A stretch of DNA of 64,000 nucleotides, taken from the NCBI GenBank assembly GCA_019745555.1, contig JAIESX010000011.1, positions 1 to 64,000 of the forward strand, in the 5' to 3' direction. The notes under the pieces are model-generated. The model had not been told where the DNA came from. It did not search any database and saw only the letters and a list, made by a program, of their open reading frames with translations. Numbering within the stretch: position 1 is the stretch's first letter; the number at the start of each line of letters is the position of its first letter. Of the stretch, positions 9,688 through 20,862 are shown piece after piece. The stretch is from Burkholderiaceae bacterium. GTDB taxonomy: Bacteria; Pseudomonadota; Gammaproteobacteria; Burkholderiales; Burkholderiaceae_C. Both the position numbers and the translations under genes were made by a program.

Positions 9688-10641
9688 ATGCGCAGCTTCC
9701 TCCAGCTCGCCCTCGACCTCTTTGATGTTCCGGCCACGGTGCAGGCCCCGCCACCTGCGGCGGCCGAGCCCCGGCCTGAATTTCAGGGCCCGCAACGACC
9801 GGCCGAACCCCTGCCCAGCGTGATGGCGCCCGCGCAGTTTGCGCATCCGCGCGCCAACCGGCAGACGCGGCTGTGCGATGCCCACGTGGCCTATGAGTTC
9901 AAGCGCGGCAAGCGCCGGACCATCGGCATGCAGGTGGGCGCCGATGGCCTGGTGGTCAGCGCGCCGCGCTGGGTGCCCTTGTACGAGGTGGAAGCTGCCC
10001 TGCAGGAAAAGGCTGAATGGATCGTGCGCAAGCTCGACGAGATGCGCGCGCGCGAGCAGCGCCTGGAGTCCACCCGCATCGAATGGTGCGACGGTGCGAG
10101 TTTTCCCTTTCTCGGCGAGACCGTCATCGTGGTGCTTGACCCCACGCACGCCTATCACGCGGTCGGCGGCGGTCTCAAGGCCAACGACGTGGAGGTGGTG
10201 CTGCATACCGATGCGCAGGCGCCCAACCTCACGCTGGACGGCGTGCCGCGTCTGACGCTGCACATCGGCCTGCCCCAGCACGCCGAGCCCGCGCAGATCC
10301 GCGACGCCGTGCAGGCCTGGCTCATGCGCCAGGCCAAGCGCCTGTTCACCGAGCGGCTCAACCACTATGCGCCGCGGCTGGGCGTGCAGTGGCGCAAGCT
10401 GTCGCTGAGCAGCGCAGGCACGCGCTGGGGCAGCGCCAGCGCTGACGGCGCCATCCGCCTGAACTGGCGGCTCATCCATTTCCGCCAGAACGTGATCGAC
10501 TACGTGGTGGCGCACGAGCTCAGCCACCTGCGCGTGATGGACCACAGCCCGCGTTTCTGGGATACCGTGCGCTCCGTCATGCCGGACTACCAGGCCCAGC
10601 GCGAGCAGCTGCGCGACGAGGCCATTCCCCGCTGGCATTGA
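9688..10641 (+). CDS. YgjP-type zinc metalloprotease (DUF45, M48-like)
   Basis: The 317-residue protein has a C-terminal DUF45/WLM-type metallopeptidase domain with the zinc motif HELSHLRVMDHSPRFW; the two histidines and Glu of HExxH are intact. Upstream of it are the conserved block LSSAGTRWGSAS and an Arg-rich DNA/RNA-binding-like stretch. The first ~60 residues are Pro/Ala-rich and probably disordered. The physiological substrate of this family is not established. It sits 18 bases after plsC at the end of the envelope operon. Confidence 0.85.
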   Translation: MRSFLQLALDLFDVPATVQAPPPAAAEPRPEFQGPQRPAEPLPSVMAPAQFAHPRANRQTRLCDAHVAYEFKRGKRRTIGMQVGADGLVVSAPRWVPLYEVEAALQEKAEWIVRKLDEMRAREQRLESTRIEWCDGASFPFLGETVIVVLDPTHAYHAVGGGLKANDVEVVLHTDAQAPNLTLDGVPRLTLHIGLPQHAEPAQIRDAVQAWLMRQAKRLFTERLNHYAPRLGVQWRKLSLSSAGTRWGSASADGAIRLNWRLIHFRQNVIDYVVAHELSHLRVMDHSPRFWDTVRSVMPDYQAQREQLRDEAIPRWH

Positions 10642-10642
10642 G

Positions 10643-11887
10643 ATGGAGCTGGGCAACGGCGCGCTCACCAGCCTGGCCCTTGCCCTGGGCATTGGCCTGC
10701 TGATCGGCGTCGAGCGCGAGCGGCGCAAGGGGCAGGGGCCGACGCGGCAGTTCGCAGGCGTGCGCAGTTTCACGCTGGTGGCCTTGCTGGGCGCCGGCAC
10801 CGAGTTGCTGGGCCAGGTCTGGCTGACGGCGTTGGCCGGCGCCCTGGTGGCGGCGCTGGTGGTGGTGGCCTACTGGCGCGACCGCTCGGCCGACCCGGGC
10901 GTGACGACCGAGATCGCGCTCTTCCTGACCTTCGTGCTGGGTGTGCTGGCCGTGCCCTATCCGGCCGTCGCGGCCGGTGGCGGCGTGGTGGTGGCCGGCC
11001 TGCTGGCTGCGCGCGGGCCGCTGCAGCAGTTCGCCACCCAGACCCTGAGCGAGCAGGAGCTGCGCAATGCGCTGATTCTGGCGGCGGCCGCGCTGGTGGT
11101 GCTGCCGCTCACCCCCGACGCGCCCCTGGCCTGGCTGGCTGGCGTGAATCCGCGCCAGCTCTGGCGCCTGGTGGTGCTGATCCTGGCGGTGCAGGCCCTG
11201 GGCGATGTGGCCCTGCGCCTCTTCGGCACGCGTCTGGGGCTGGCGCTGTCGGGGCTGGTATCCGGTTTCGTGTCGAGCACGGCCACCATCGCCACCATGG
11301 GGGCGCGTGCGCGTGAGCACCCCGAGCTGCGCACCGCCTGCATGGCGGCGGCCTGGTTCTCCACGGTGTCCACCTCCCTGCTGCTCATGCTGCTGGCGCT
11401 GACGCTGGGCGGTGGGGTGCTGGCCACGCTGGCGCCGCTGCTTGGGGCGTCCTTGGTCGCGGCGCTGCTGCTGGGGCTGGGTGCCCTGCGGCGCAGCCCG
11501 CTGCCCACGGCACCGGAGGGCGGCCGCAGCCGGGCCTTCAATCTGCGACAGGCCCTGGGCCTGGCCCTGCTGTTCACGGGCATTGCCGCGCTCGCGGCCT
11601 GGATGCAGGCCAGCCTGGGCGCGGTGGCCACACTGCTCACGGCGACCCTCGCGGGCCTGGCCGATGCCCATGCGGCCTCGGCGGCGGCCATGGCCCTGGC
11701 CGTGCGTGGTGAACTCGATGCCGGGCTGCTGCAGCTGGCCGTGCTGCTGGCCTTCAGCAGCAACACCCTGAGCAAGATGGTGGCGGCCTGGGTGGCCGGT
11801 GGCGTGCGCTATGGCGCGCCGGTCAGTGCGGGCCTGCTGGCCGTGGTCCTCGCGGCCTGGCTGCCCTGGCTCTGGCAGCGCATCTGA
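10643..11887 (+). CDS. MgtC/SapB-family membrane protein with DUF4010 domain
   Basis: This 414-residue integral membrane protein begins with an MgtC-like segment (GIGLLIGVERERRKGQG, the characteristic ERE motif after TM1). It continues with many hydrophobic helices corresponding to DUF4010. About a dozen membrane segments can be counted. MgtC relatives affect magnesium homeostasis and ATP synthase activity in some pathogens, but the DUF4010 form has no proven role. It starts one base after the previous stop and ends convergently against the HPP-CBS gene with no spacer. Confidence 0.8.
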   Translation: MELGNGALTSLALALGIGLLIGVERERRKGQGPTRQFAGVRSFTLVALLGAGTELLGQVWLTALAGALVAALVVVAYWRDRSADPGVTTEIALFLTFVLGVLAVPYPAVAAGGGVVVAGLLAARGPLQQFATQTLSEQELRNALILAAAALVVLPLTPDAPLAWLAGVNPRQLWRLVVLILAVQALGDVALRLFGTRLGLALSGLVSGFVSSTATIATMGARAREHPELRTACMAAAWFSTVSTSLLLMLLALTLGGGVLATLAPLLGASLVAALLLGLGALRRSPLPTAPEGGRSRAFNLRQALGLALLFTGIAALAAWMQASLGAVATLLTATLAGLADAHAASAAAMALAVRGELDAGLLQLAVLLAFSSNTLSKMVAAWVAGGVRYGAPVSAGLLAVVLAAWLPWLWQRI

Positions 11888-13012
11888 TCAGTGCTGGCTG
11901 CCGGTCTTGAACAGGGCGGCGACCACATCGGACTGGGTGATCATGCCGACCACGCGGTACTGCTCGTCGACCACGGGCATGTGGTGCAGGCCGCCGTCCG
12001 AGAACAGGCCCACGAGGTCCACCATGGGCTGTTCGGGCCGGGCGGTGCGGACCCGGCGCGTCATGATGTCGGCGACATAGCGTGCCGTGCTCATCGCGGG
12101 CATCCGGCGCGGGTCGGGGGCAGCCTGCGCCATGAAAAAGTCGTGCAGCGAGACGATGCCCACCAGCGTGCCGTCCTCGGGGTCCATCACCGGCAGGGCC
12201 TTGACCTTGTGGCGCTCCAGCCGCGTCCAGGCCTCGTCCACCGAGTCACGCGGGCCGATCGAGATCACGTCGCGCGACATGATGTCGCGGCACAGCACCT
12301 CGCCGAACTTGCGTCGGCTGGCCTGCAGCTGCGCGCGGGTCAGGATCTCCTCCAGATCCTGCTCGGTGATGTCCAGCAGTTCCCCCTGCGCCACCAGTGC
12401 CGCGTGCAGGTCCTCCTTGCTGAAGCCGGCGCGCTGGCTGGGCAGCGGGTCGGCCGTGCGGTGCGGGTGTGGCTGGGGCGCGGGCTGGTGCGGGTAGCGC
12501 CGTCGCGTCAGGTTGTTGAACAGCAGGGCCACCGCGAGCAGCAGCACCGAGTTGGCCGCCACGGGCCAGAGGGCATAGCTGTAACCGAGTTCGGCAATGG
12601 CCGGTCCGCCGACCACAGCGGTCAGCGCCACTGCGCCGCCGGGCGGGTGCAGGCAGCGCAGCGCGAACATGGCGCCGATGGCCAGAGCACCGGCAGCGCC
12701 CGCGCCCAGGCCGCCGTACCCCAGCGTGTGGGCGCAGAGCACGCCGATCAGGGCCGAGACCAGGTTGCCGCCGACGATGGACCAGGGCTGGGCCAGCGGA
12801 CTGGCCGGCACGGCAAAGAGCAGCACGGCCGAGGCGCCCATGGGCGCGATGAACCAGGGATTGGCTTCACCGAGGGAGAGGTGGCTGATCCACTCGGTGC
12901 CGAGCAGGCCCAGGCCGGCGCCCAGGCAGCTCAGCCAGATCTCGCGCCGGCTGACCGACAGGGGCGAGGGTTTGAAGCTGCGTAACCAGAGAACAAAAGG
13001 ATGTGGCACCAC
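11888..13012 (-). CDS. HPP-family membrane protein with two CBS domains
   Basis: The 374-residue protein has an N-terminal HPP domain of about four membrane helices with the namesake motif in RCLHPPGGAVAL, followed by a cytoplasmic linker and a C-terminal CBS pair (around DIMSRDVISIGPRDSV and DIMTRRVRTARPEQPM). HPP proteins are associated with nitrite or other anion transport in plants and cyanobacteria; the CBS pair suggests adenine-nucleotide sensing. The start is GTG. Its stop abuts the stop of the MgtC-like gene on the other strand. The transported substrate here is unknown. Confidence 0.85.
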   Translation of the reverse strand: MVPHPFVLWLRSFKPSPLSVSRREIWLSCLGAGLGLLGTEWISHLSLGEANPWFIAPMGASAVLLFAVPASPLAQPWSIVGGNLVSALIGVLCAHTLGYGGLGAGAAGALAIGAMFALRCLHPPGGAVALTAVVGGPAIAELGYSYALWPVAANSVLLLAVALLFNNLTRRRYPHQPAPQPHPHRTADPLPSQRAGFSKEDLHAALVAQGELLDITEQDLEEILTRAQLQASRRKFGEVLCRDIMSRDVISIGPRDSVDEAWTRLERHKVKALPVMDPEDGTLVGIVSLHDFFMAQAAPDPRRMPAMSTARYVADIMTRRVRTARPEQPMVDLVGLFSDGGLHHMPVVDEQYRVVGMITQSDVVAALFKTGSQH

Positions 13013-13117
13013 GCCAGACTCCGTTCAAACATCCAAGGGTGTTGTTGGGGATGCCAGCGTTGGCACCAGGAGCGTGCATTTTAGTGGCCCATTCATCGGC
13101 CAGGCCTGGCTGATGAA

Positions 13118-14188
13118 TCAGGCCGGGCTGAAGCGGTAGACGCCCTCAACGTCACGGTGGCGCTGCAGCTTGCCCTCGAACCAGAGGGCGTGCAGATGGG
13201 CCACGGCCTCGCCCATGGCGAAGGTGGTCTGGTGCAGGTCCAGCTTGCGCTTGAAGAGCACGGGCAGCACGTCGGCCGCGCTGCAGGGCTTTTCCATGCA
13301 GGCGGCCATCACCTCGGCCAGGCGGTCGCGGTGGTGGTCGTGCAGCTGCCGGATGCGGTGGTACAGGCCGGTGAAGGGTTTGCCGTGCGAGGGCAGGGTC
13401 AGCGTGTCCTCGGGCAGGGCCTGGAACTTGTCGATGGACTGCAGGAAGAGCTGCAGCGGGTTGGCCTCGGGCTCCATGTCGAAGACGCTGACATTGGTGG
13501 AGATGCGCGGCAGCATCATGTCGCCGCCGATCAGCAGGTTCAGGTCTGCGCAGTACAGGGCGATGTGCTCGGGCGCGTGGCCGTGCCCGCTGATGCAGCG
13601 CCATCCACGCCCGCCGATGGTGAGCACGTCGCCGTCCATGAGGCGACGGTATTGGCGCGGCACACCGGGCACCAGGGTGGGGTAGTAGCTCGCACGCTCG
13701 CGGATCTTTTCCATGGACAGCGGGTCGCGCAGGCCGTGGGCGGCGAAGAACAGCGCCGCACTGTCGCCGCCGAAGCCGTTGCTGCCGGCCGAGCCGATGC
13801 GCGCGAGGTTGTAATCGGTGGCGCTCATCCACAGGCGGCAGGGGCGTTCGGGCGTGCTCCAGCGCGCGCAGAGCCAGTCGGCCAGGCCGATGTGGTCCGG
13901 GTGCATGTGCGTGACGATGACGCGCAGCAGCGGCAGGCCCTCAAACTCGTTCGTGAAGATCTGCTCCCACTGGCTGCGTGCCTCGTCGCGGCTGATGCAG
14001 CAGTCCACCACGGTCCAGCCTTCGCGGCCGTCCAGGGTGTCGCGCAGCAGCCAGAGGTTGATGTGGTCCAGCGCAAAGGGCAGGGCCATGCGGATCCAGC
14101 GCACGCCGGGAGCGACTTCCAGGGTGGTGCCGGGACCGGGCAGGGTGTCTCCCAGAGGGTAGTGCAGTTCGCGTTCGAGTTCGTTCAT
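13118..14188 (-). CDS. MBL-fold metallo-hydrolase, divergent from liuR
   Basis: This 356-residue metallo-beta-lactamase-fold protein has the metal-binding motif THMHPDHIGLADW (HxHxDH), the later ligand region SGHGHAPEHIALY and the final LPSHGKPF histidine. It has a C-terminal helical extension with a MarR/winged-helix look (VAHLHALWFEGK). The family includes thioester hydrolases and glyoxalase-like enzymes; the substrate here is unknown. The start codon lies only 13 bases from the LiuR-type palindrome, which it shares with the divergent liuR, so LiuR control is likely. A role in acyl-CoA thioester hydrolysis would fit but is inferred. Confidence 0.85.
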   Translation of the reverse strand: MNELERELHYPLGDTLPGPGTTLEVAPGVRWIRMALPFALDHINLWLLRDTLDGREGWTVVDCCISRDEARSQWEQIFTNEFEGLPLLRVIVTHMHPDHIGLADWLCARWSTPERPCRLWMSATDYNLARIGSAGSNGFGGDSAALFFAAHGLRDPLSMEKIRERASYYPTLVPGVPRQYRRLMDGDVLTIGGRGWRCISGHGHAPEHIALYCADLNLLIGGDMMLPRISTNVSVFDMEPEANPLQLFLQSIDKFQALPEDTLTLPSHGKPFTGLYHRIRQLHDHHRDRLAEVMAACMEKPCSAADVLPVLFKRKLDLHQTTFAMGEAVAHLHALWFEGKLQRHRDVEGVYRFSPA

Positions 14189-14201
14189 CTTTGTGCCAGA
14201 A

Positions 14202-14223
14202 TTGACGTTTACGTAAACGTCAA
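14202..14223. promoter_or_regulatory. LiuR-type operator, perfect 22-bp palindrome (site 1)
   Basis: A perfect inverted repeat with half-sites TTGACGTTTAC and GTAAACGTCAA lies between the MBL-fold hydrolase and liuR. The same sequence recurs at 29298 and, with one change, at 24359, each upstream of a leucine or acyl-CoA catabolic gene. Next to a MerR-family liuR gene this is best read as the autoregulatory operator. Confidence 0.85.
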
Positions 14224-14299
14224 CTGCGGGTCATTCTAGGCCGGGCTGTTGCCGTCAAGCTGTCGCCTTTGTTCAACCCACTGTAACGCAGACCTCTCG

Positions 14300-14701
14300 A
14301 TGGCAACGACCTACAGCATCAGCGATCTGGCCAGGGAATTCGACCTCACGACGCGCGCGATCCGCTTCTACGAGGACATGGGCCTGCTGCAGCCCGAGCG
14401 CAGCGGCCCGGGCGGTCGCATCCGCGTCTACAGCGGGCGCGACCGCACGCGCCTCAAGCTCACGCTGCGCGCCAAGCGCCTGGGCCTGAGCCTGACCGAG
14501 GCCAAGGACATCATCGACATGTACGACAGCCCGCGTGACACCGGGCCGCAGCTGCGCAAGTTCCTCGACGTGCTGGCCGCACACCGCGAGCAGGTGGAGC
14601 AGCAGATGGCCGACCTGCAGGCCAACCTCGACGAGGTCAAGGCCCATCAGCGCGAGGCCCGCGCCCTGCTGAGCAAACTCGACAAGAAAAACGGCAAATA
14701 A
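14300..14701 (+). CDS. liuR: MerR-family transcriptional regulator of leucine catabolism (LiuR)
   Basis: This 133-residue protein has an N-terminal MerR winged-helix domain (YSISDLAREFDLTTRAIRFY, then GLLQPERSGPGGRIRVY) and a C-terminal dimerising coiled coil rich in Glu, Gln and Lys. There is no metal-binding cysteine, so it is an organic-effector member. LiuR proteins are known regulators of branched-chain amino acid degradation in proteobacteria. It is 24 bases upstream of liuA and divergent from an MBL hydrolase, with a perfect palindrome in its promoter region. The ATG at 14300 is preferred over an upstream in-frame start because the domain begins there. Confidence 0.92.
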   Translation: MATTYSISDLAREFDLTTRAIRFYEDMGLLQPERSGPGGRIRVYSGRDRTRLKLTLRAKRLGLSLTEAKDIIDMYDSPRDTGPQLRKFLDVLAAHREQVEQQMADLQANLDEVKAHQREARALLSKLDKKNGK

Positions 14702-14725
14702 GCCAGAACCCAGACGGAGATTTTC

Positions 14726-15904
14726 ATGAACCTGCCCGGACTCAACTTCCAGCTCGGCGAGGACATCGACGCCCTGCGCGACGCGGTGCGTGAATTCGCA
14801 CAAGCAGAGATCGCCCCGCGCGCGGCCGAGATCGACCGCAAGGACCAGTTCCCCATGGACCTGTGGCGCAAGATGGGCGACCTCGGCGTGCTGGGCATCA
14901 CCGTGGGCGAGGAGTACGGTGGCGCCAATATGGGCTATCTGGCGCACATGATCGCCATGGAGGAGATCAGCCGCGCCAGCGCCTCGGTGGGCCTGTCCTA
15001 TGGCGCGCACAGCAACCTGTGCGTGAACCAGATCAAGCGCAACGGCAAAGCGGCGCAGAAGAAAAAATACCTGCCCAAGCTCATCAGCGGCGAGCACGTC
15101 GGCGCGCTGGCCATGAGCGAGCCGGGGGCCGGCAGCGACGTGATCAGCATGAAGCTCAAGGCCGAGGACAAGGGTGGTTACTACCTGCTCAACGGCAGCA
15201 AGTTCTGGATCACCAACGGCCCCGATGCCGACACCCTGGTGGTCTACGCCAAGACCGAGCCCGAGCTGGGCGCGCGCGGCGTCACAGCCTTCCTGATCGA
15301 GAAAGGCATGAAAGGCTTCTCGATTGCGCAGAAACTCGACAAGCTGGGCATGCGCGGCAGCCATACGGGTGAACTGGTGTTCCAGAACGTCGAAGTGCCG
15401 GCCGAGAACGTGCTGGGCGCGGTCAATGGCGGCGCCAGGGTGCTGATGAGCGGGCTGGACTACGAGCGCGCCGTGCTCACCGGTGGGCCGCTGGGCATCA
15501 TGCAGGCGGTGATGGACAACGTCATCCCCTACATCCACGACCGCAAGCAGTTCGGCCAGAGCATCGGCGAGTTCCAGCTCATCCAGGGCAAGGTGGCCGA
15601 CATGTATACCGTGCTGCAGGCGGGGCGCTCCTTCGCCTACACCGTGGCCAAGAACCTGGACCTGCTGGGCGCCGAGCACGTGCGTCAGGTCCGCAAGGAC
15701 TGCGCCTCCGTGATCCTCTGGTGTGCCGAGAAGGCCACCTGGATGGCCGGCGAGGGCGTGCAGATCTACGGCGGCAACGGCTACATCAATGAGTACCCCT
15801 TGGGCCGCCTCTGGCGCGATGCAAAACTCTATGAAATCGGGGCTGGTACCTCCGAAATCCGAAGAATGCTCATAGGACGGGAGCTCTTCGCCGAGACCAT
15901 GTAA
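14726..15904 (+). CDS. liuA: Isovaleryl-CoA dehydrogenase
   Basis: This FAD enzyme of 392 residues oxidises isovaleryl-CoA to 3-methylcrotonyl-CoA in leucine degradation. It shows the acyl-CoA dehydrogenase signatures [10 protein letters not shown] and the C-terminal QIYGGNGY block. The diagnostic feature is the position of the catalytic base: Glu247 in [13 protein letters not shown], as in isovaleryl-CoA dehydrogenases, while the usual C-terminal Glu site reads GAGTSE (372-377). It is transcribed with liuR. Electrons go to ETF, which is not encoded in the window. Confidence 0.95.
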   Translation: MNLPGLNFQLGEDIDALRDAVREFAQAEIAPRAAEIDRKDQFPMDLWRKMGDLGVLGITVGEEYGGANMGYLAHMIAMEEISRASASVGLSYGAHSNLCVNQIKRNGKAAQKKKYLPKLISGEHVGALAMSEPGAGSDVISMKLKAEDKGGYYLLNGSKFWITNGPDADTLVVYAKTEPELGARGVTAFLIEKGMKGFSIAQKLDKLGMRGSHTGELVFQNVEVPAENVLGAVNGGARVLMSGLDYERAVLTGGPLGIMQAVMDNVIPYIHDRKQFGQSIGEFQLIQGKVADMYTVLQAGRSFAYTVAKNLDLLGAEHVRQVRKDCASVILWCAEKATWMAGEGVQIYGGNGYINEYPLGRLWRDAKLYEIGAGTSEIRRMLIGRELFAETM

Positions 15905-15934
15905 GTGGCCCTTTTTGCCCGGACAATCTCGGGC

Positions 15935-17948
15935 ATGCAGATTTCTGAACCTTCCCGTGGCCGCCGCTGGCTGGCGCGCCTGGCCTCGACCACGCTGCAA
16001 TCCTGGGCCCTGGTCCTGTGCGTGGCCGCAGTCCTGTCGCTGCTGCGACTGGCGCAGATGGCTTGGCACTGGCCCCAGGGGCTGGACGTGCCACTGTCCG
16101 ATCTCTGGGCCGTGGTGTACCAAGGTGCGCGCTTCGACCTCAAGGTCTGTGCCGCCGCGGCCCTGCTGCTCTGGCCAGTCTTCCTGGCCTTGCCGCCACG
16201 CTGGCATGGGGCACCGGCGGGATTGCTGGCCGTGGTCTTCGTGACGGCCAGCCTGATCAACCTGCATTACTACGGCTTCTACAAGACGCCCATCGACCCG
16301 GTGGTCTTCGGCTTCTTCGAGGACGACACCAAAGCGATCCTGCAGACCATCTGGAGCGACTTCCCCGTGCTGCTCACGCTGGCGGTCCTCGCCGGGGCCA
16401 GCTGGGCGGCGATCACCGCGCGGCGTGAGCTCTACGCGACGCTGAGCCTGCGCCTCAATGCGGCCATCGCGATCCGGCGCGTGCCGGCGCTGGTGGTCCT
16501 GCTCGGCGTGCTGCTGGGGCTCTTCCTGCTCGTGCTGACCACCAAGGGCACGCTGCGTGCCATGGCGCTGGGGCGCCAGAACGTCACGGTCACCACCTCG
16601 CAGTTCCTCAACGACATGGTGCCCAACGGCGTGATCGCGCTCAAGTTCGCCTGGGACGGCCGCAAGGCCTCGCAGAACTTCAGCGATCCCCTGCTGGGCC
16701 TGCGACAGCTGGGCTACGCCACGCCGCAGGAGGCCGCGCGCGTGCTGGGTCTGCCCGCGGGCAGCGAGGCCGAGGTGCGGCAGGCGCTCTTTGCCCGGGG
16801 CGGCTCGCCCGTGCCCGGCCAGCGCAAGCATCTGCTGTTCTTCCTCATGGAGTCCTGGAGCGCCGAGCCTTTTCTCTACCACGACGACAAGAACTTCAAT
16901 GTGCTGGGCCGTCTCGCGCCCACGCTGGACCAGGCCTGCCATTTCTCCAATTTCGACGCGGCCCAGCCCGGCACCCACCCTTCGCTGGAGGCCATCCTGT
17001 TCACCACGCCCATCACCCCGCTGACGCTGGGCGTACAGGGCCAGCGCCCCATCCCCTGGGCCGTTCCGCTGCTGCTCAAGCAGGCGGGCTACCGCACCGT
17101 CTTCGTGACTTCGGCCCAGGCCGGCTGGCGCGGTCTGGATCGCGTGCTGCGGACCCAGGGCTTCGACGAGGTGATCGACGCCAGCTTCCTGCAGCGCGCC
17201 TACCCCGATGCGCAGATGGGCATCTGGGGGGGGCTGGGACCACTACGTGTTCCGTTATCTGAGCCAGCGCCTCAAGGAGCCGCAGCCGCTCTTTGTCTTC
17301 GTACTCACGGCTACCAACCATCCGCCCTACGACCTGCCGCCGGACTACCGGCGCGTGCCGCGCGACGAAGCGCGCTGGGGTGGTGAGCGCAATTCCAAGG
17401 ACCTCTGGCCCAATCTGGACACCTGGCACTACGCCACCGACCTGCTCGGGGGGCTGGTGCAGGAGGTGCGGGCGGGTCCGCTGGCACGCGACACCGTGAT
17501 CGCGGCCACGGGTGACCACAATGTGCGCAGCTTCGGCATCTATGCCACGCCCGAGCGACGTCACCTGATGACCCTGGTGCCTTTCGTGCTCTGGGGCGAG
17601 GGGCTGGCCTGCGGACCGCAACGCCAGCAGCCGGCCAGCCACGCCGACATGTTTCCCACGCTGTTCCCGCTGATCGGCGTGGACGCCGGCTATGTGCGCA
17701 GCGGTCGCAACCTGCTGCGTGCGCCGGAGCCGGCCGCTCCGCCACCGCTGAGTCTGGCTTATTACGGCCGGGCGCGCAGCGCACAGGGCAGCTGGACGCC
17801 GGGCGACGCGGGCAGTTTTGTCTGCACGCCGCCCGATTCCAGACGGGCGGGCGACTGCCGCTTCGATGCCGCGCTCGACGCCCAGGCCCGGGCGCAGCTG
17901 GGCCTGCTGGACTGGAACGTACGGGCCGCCCTGCGGCAGGGCCAGTGA
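15935..17948 (+). pseudogene. LtaS/MdoB-type sulfatase membrane protein, frameshifted at a G8 tract
   Basis: Five hydrophobic helices in the first ~200 residues are followed by an extracytoplasmic alkaline-phosphatase-fold sulfatase domain with FFLMESWS and PGTHPSLEA (Thr nucleophile) before the break, and TATNHPPYD and TGDHNVRSFG after it. The family transfers glycerol phosphate or phosphoethanolamine to envelope glycans. At 17226-17233 a run of eight G shifts the frame; seven G would join the halves as MGIWGGWDHYVF. As written, the first part runs on to a stop at 17386 and the remainder (to 17948) is in another frame. This may be a true mutation, a phase-variable tract or a sequencing error. 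The ATG at 15935 is preferred over an upstream GTG at 15905. The full protein would be about 670 residues. Confidence 0.85.
17226..17233 (+). repeat. Homopolymeric G8 tract at the frameshift
   Basis: Eight consecutive G residues lie within the sulfatase gene, exactly where the coding frame changes. Removing one G restores a continuous frame. G-tracts of this length are prone to slippage in cells and to base-calling errors. Confidence 0.9.
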
Positions 17949-17967
17949 ACTGCGGGAGAATAGGCCC

Positions 17968-18627
17968 ATGAGCAAAACCCTCGACGACCTCTTCGCCCAC
18001 AACCGCGCCTGGGCGGCGCAGATGGAGCGCGAGCGCCCCGGCTTCTTCAGCAGCCTGCGCGCCCAGCAACGCCCCAAGTACATGTGGATCGGCTGCTCCG
18101 ACAGCCGCGTGCCCGCCAACCAGATCACGGGGCTGGAGCCGGGCGAGGTCTTCGTGCACCGCAATGTGGCCAATGTGGTCGTGCACTCCGATCTCAATGC
18201 GCTCTCCACCGTGCAGTTCGCCGTGGAGCACCTCAAGGTCGAGCACATCATGGTCGTGGGCCACTACGGCTGCTCTGGTGTGCAGGCCGCCCTGCAGGGC
18301 ACCCGCATCGGCCTGGCCGACAACTGGCTGCGCCACATCCAGGATGTGCGCGACCGCCATCGAACCCTGCTCGACGGCATCGCCGAGGCCCACCGGCACG
18401 ATGCGCTCGTGGAACTCAACGCCATCGAGCAGGTGGTCAACATGGCGCAGAGCACGGTGCTGCTCGACGCCTGGGGCCGGGGACAGAACGTGACCCTGCA
18501 TGGCTGGGTCTATGGCGTCCATGACGGCCTGCTGCAGGATCTGCAGATCAACGTGGACGGCGTCGAGGCGCTGGAGGCCGCCTACCAGCAGGCCGTTGCA
18601 GCCGTGACGCAGCAACCGCGCGGCTGA
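17968..18627 (+). CDS. can: Beta-class carbonic anhydrase
   Basis: The 219-residue enzyme interconverts CO2 and bicarbonate in the cytoplasm. The zinc-binding motif is complete: Cys in IGCSDSRVP, then His and Cys in GHYGCSG; the Asp-Arg dyad (DSR) is intact. HRNVANVV is typical of the Can/CynT group. The ATG at 17968 is preferred; an upstream extension would overlap the sulfatase gene. It could supply bicarbonate to the biotin carboxylase encoded farther downstream, but it is not in that operon. Confidence 0.95.
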   Translation: MSKTLDDLFAHNRAWAAQMERERPGFFSSLRAQQRPKYMWIGCSDSRVPANQITGLEPGEVFVHRNVANVVVHSDLNALSTVQFAVEHLKVEHIMVVGHYGCSGVQAALQGTRIGLADNWLRHIQDVRDRHRTLLDGIAEAHRHDALVELNAIEQVVNMAQSTVLLDAWGRGQNVTLHGWVYGVHDGLLQDLQINVDGVEALEAAYQQAVAAVTQQPRG

Positions 18628-18694
18628 GCGTCGCCTCGCCCTGAAAAATTGACCCCGGTCATGTCCCGGCGCATGCGGACTGCAGTACAGTCCG

Positions 18695-18793
18695 TCCTGC
18701 CCGGGGTGCAGACCGGACCGTTCAAGGTCCGGATCTGCTGAGACGGTGATCCGAACCCGCGAACTTGATCCGGTTTGTACCGGCGTAAGAAGA
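18695..18793 (+). promoter_or_regulatory. TPP riboswitch (THI element) upstream of thiC
   Basis: The conserved elements occur in order: GGGGTGC near 18703, CTGAGA at 18738-18743, ACCC then GAACTTGATC at 18761-18770, and GTACCGGCGTAAGA ending near 18790. These are the pyrimidine-sensing and pyrophosphate-sensing helices of the thiamine pyrophosphate aptamer. thiC begins 118 bases downstream. TPP binding is expected to lower thiC expression. The ends are estimated. Confidence 0.95.
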
Positions 18794-18868
18794 GCCTGAC
18801 CCGCAGTCCGTCTGCCGTGTCTGTCCCCGCTTGCTGGCCCTGTGCCATCCACGGTTCGCGTTCTGTGA

Positions 18869-20776
<1,908 letters not shown>

Positions 20777-20862
20777 TCCTCCTGACCGCCGCCGGGAAGC
20801 CTGCGGTGCAGGCCGATCGGCGGCACAATCTGCGCATCCACTGCCAGATCCAGGAGTACACC

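Noticed and set aside
17208-17948. The downstream sulfatase half as an independent gene starting at 17208
   Set aside because: Its first residues are out-of-frame sequence of the upstream half, and the domain is only complete when both parts are joined; a frameshift explains it better.
18628-18694. TTGACC at 18649 as the -35 of a thiC promoter
   Set aside because: No acceptable -10 is found at a 16-18 base distance, so the promoter position remains undetermined.
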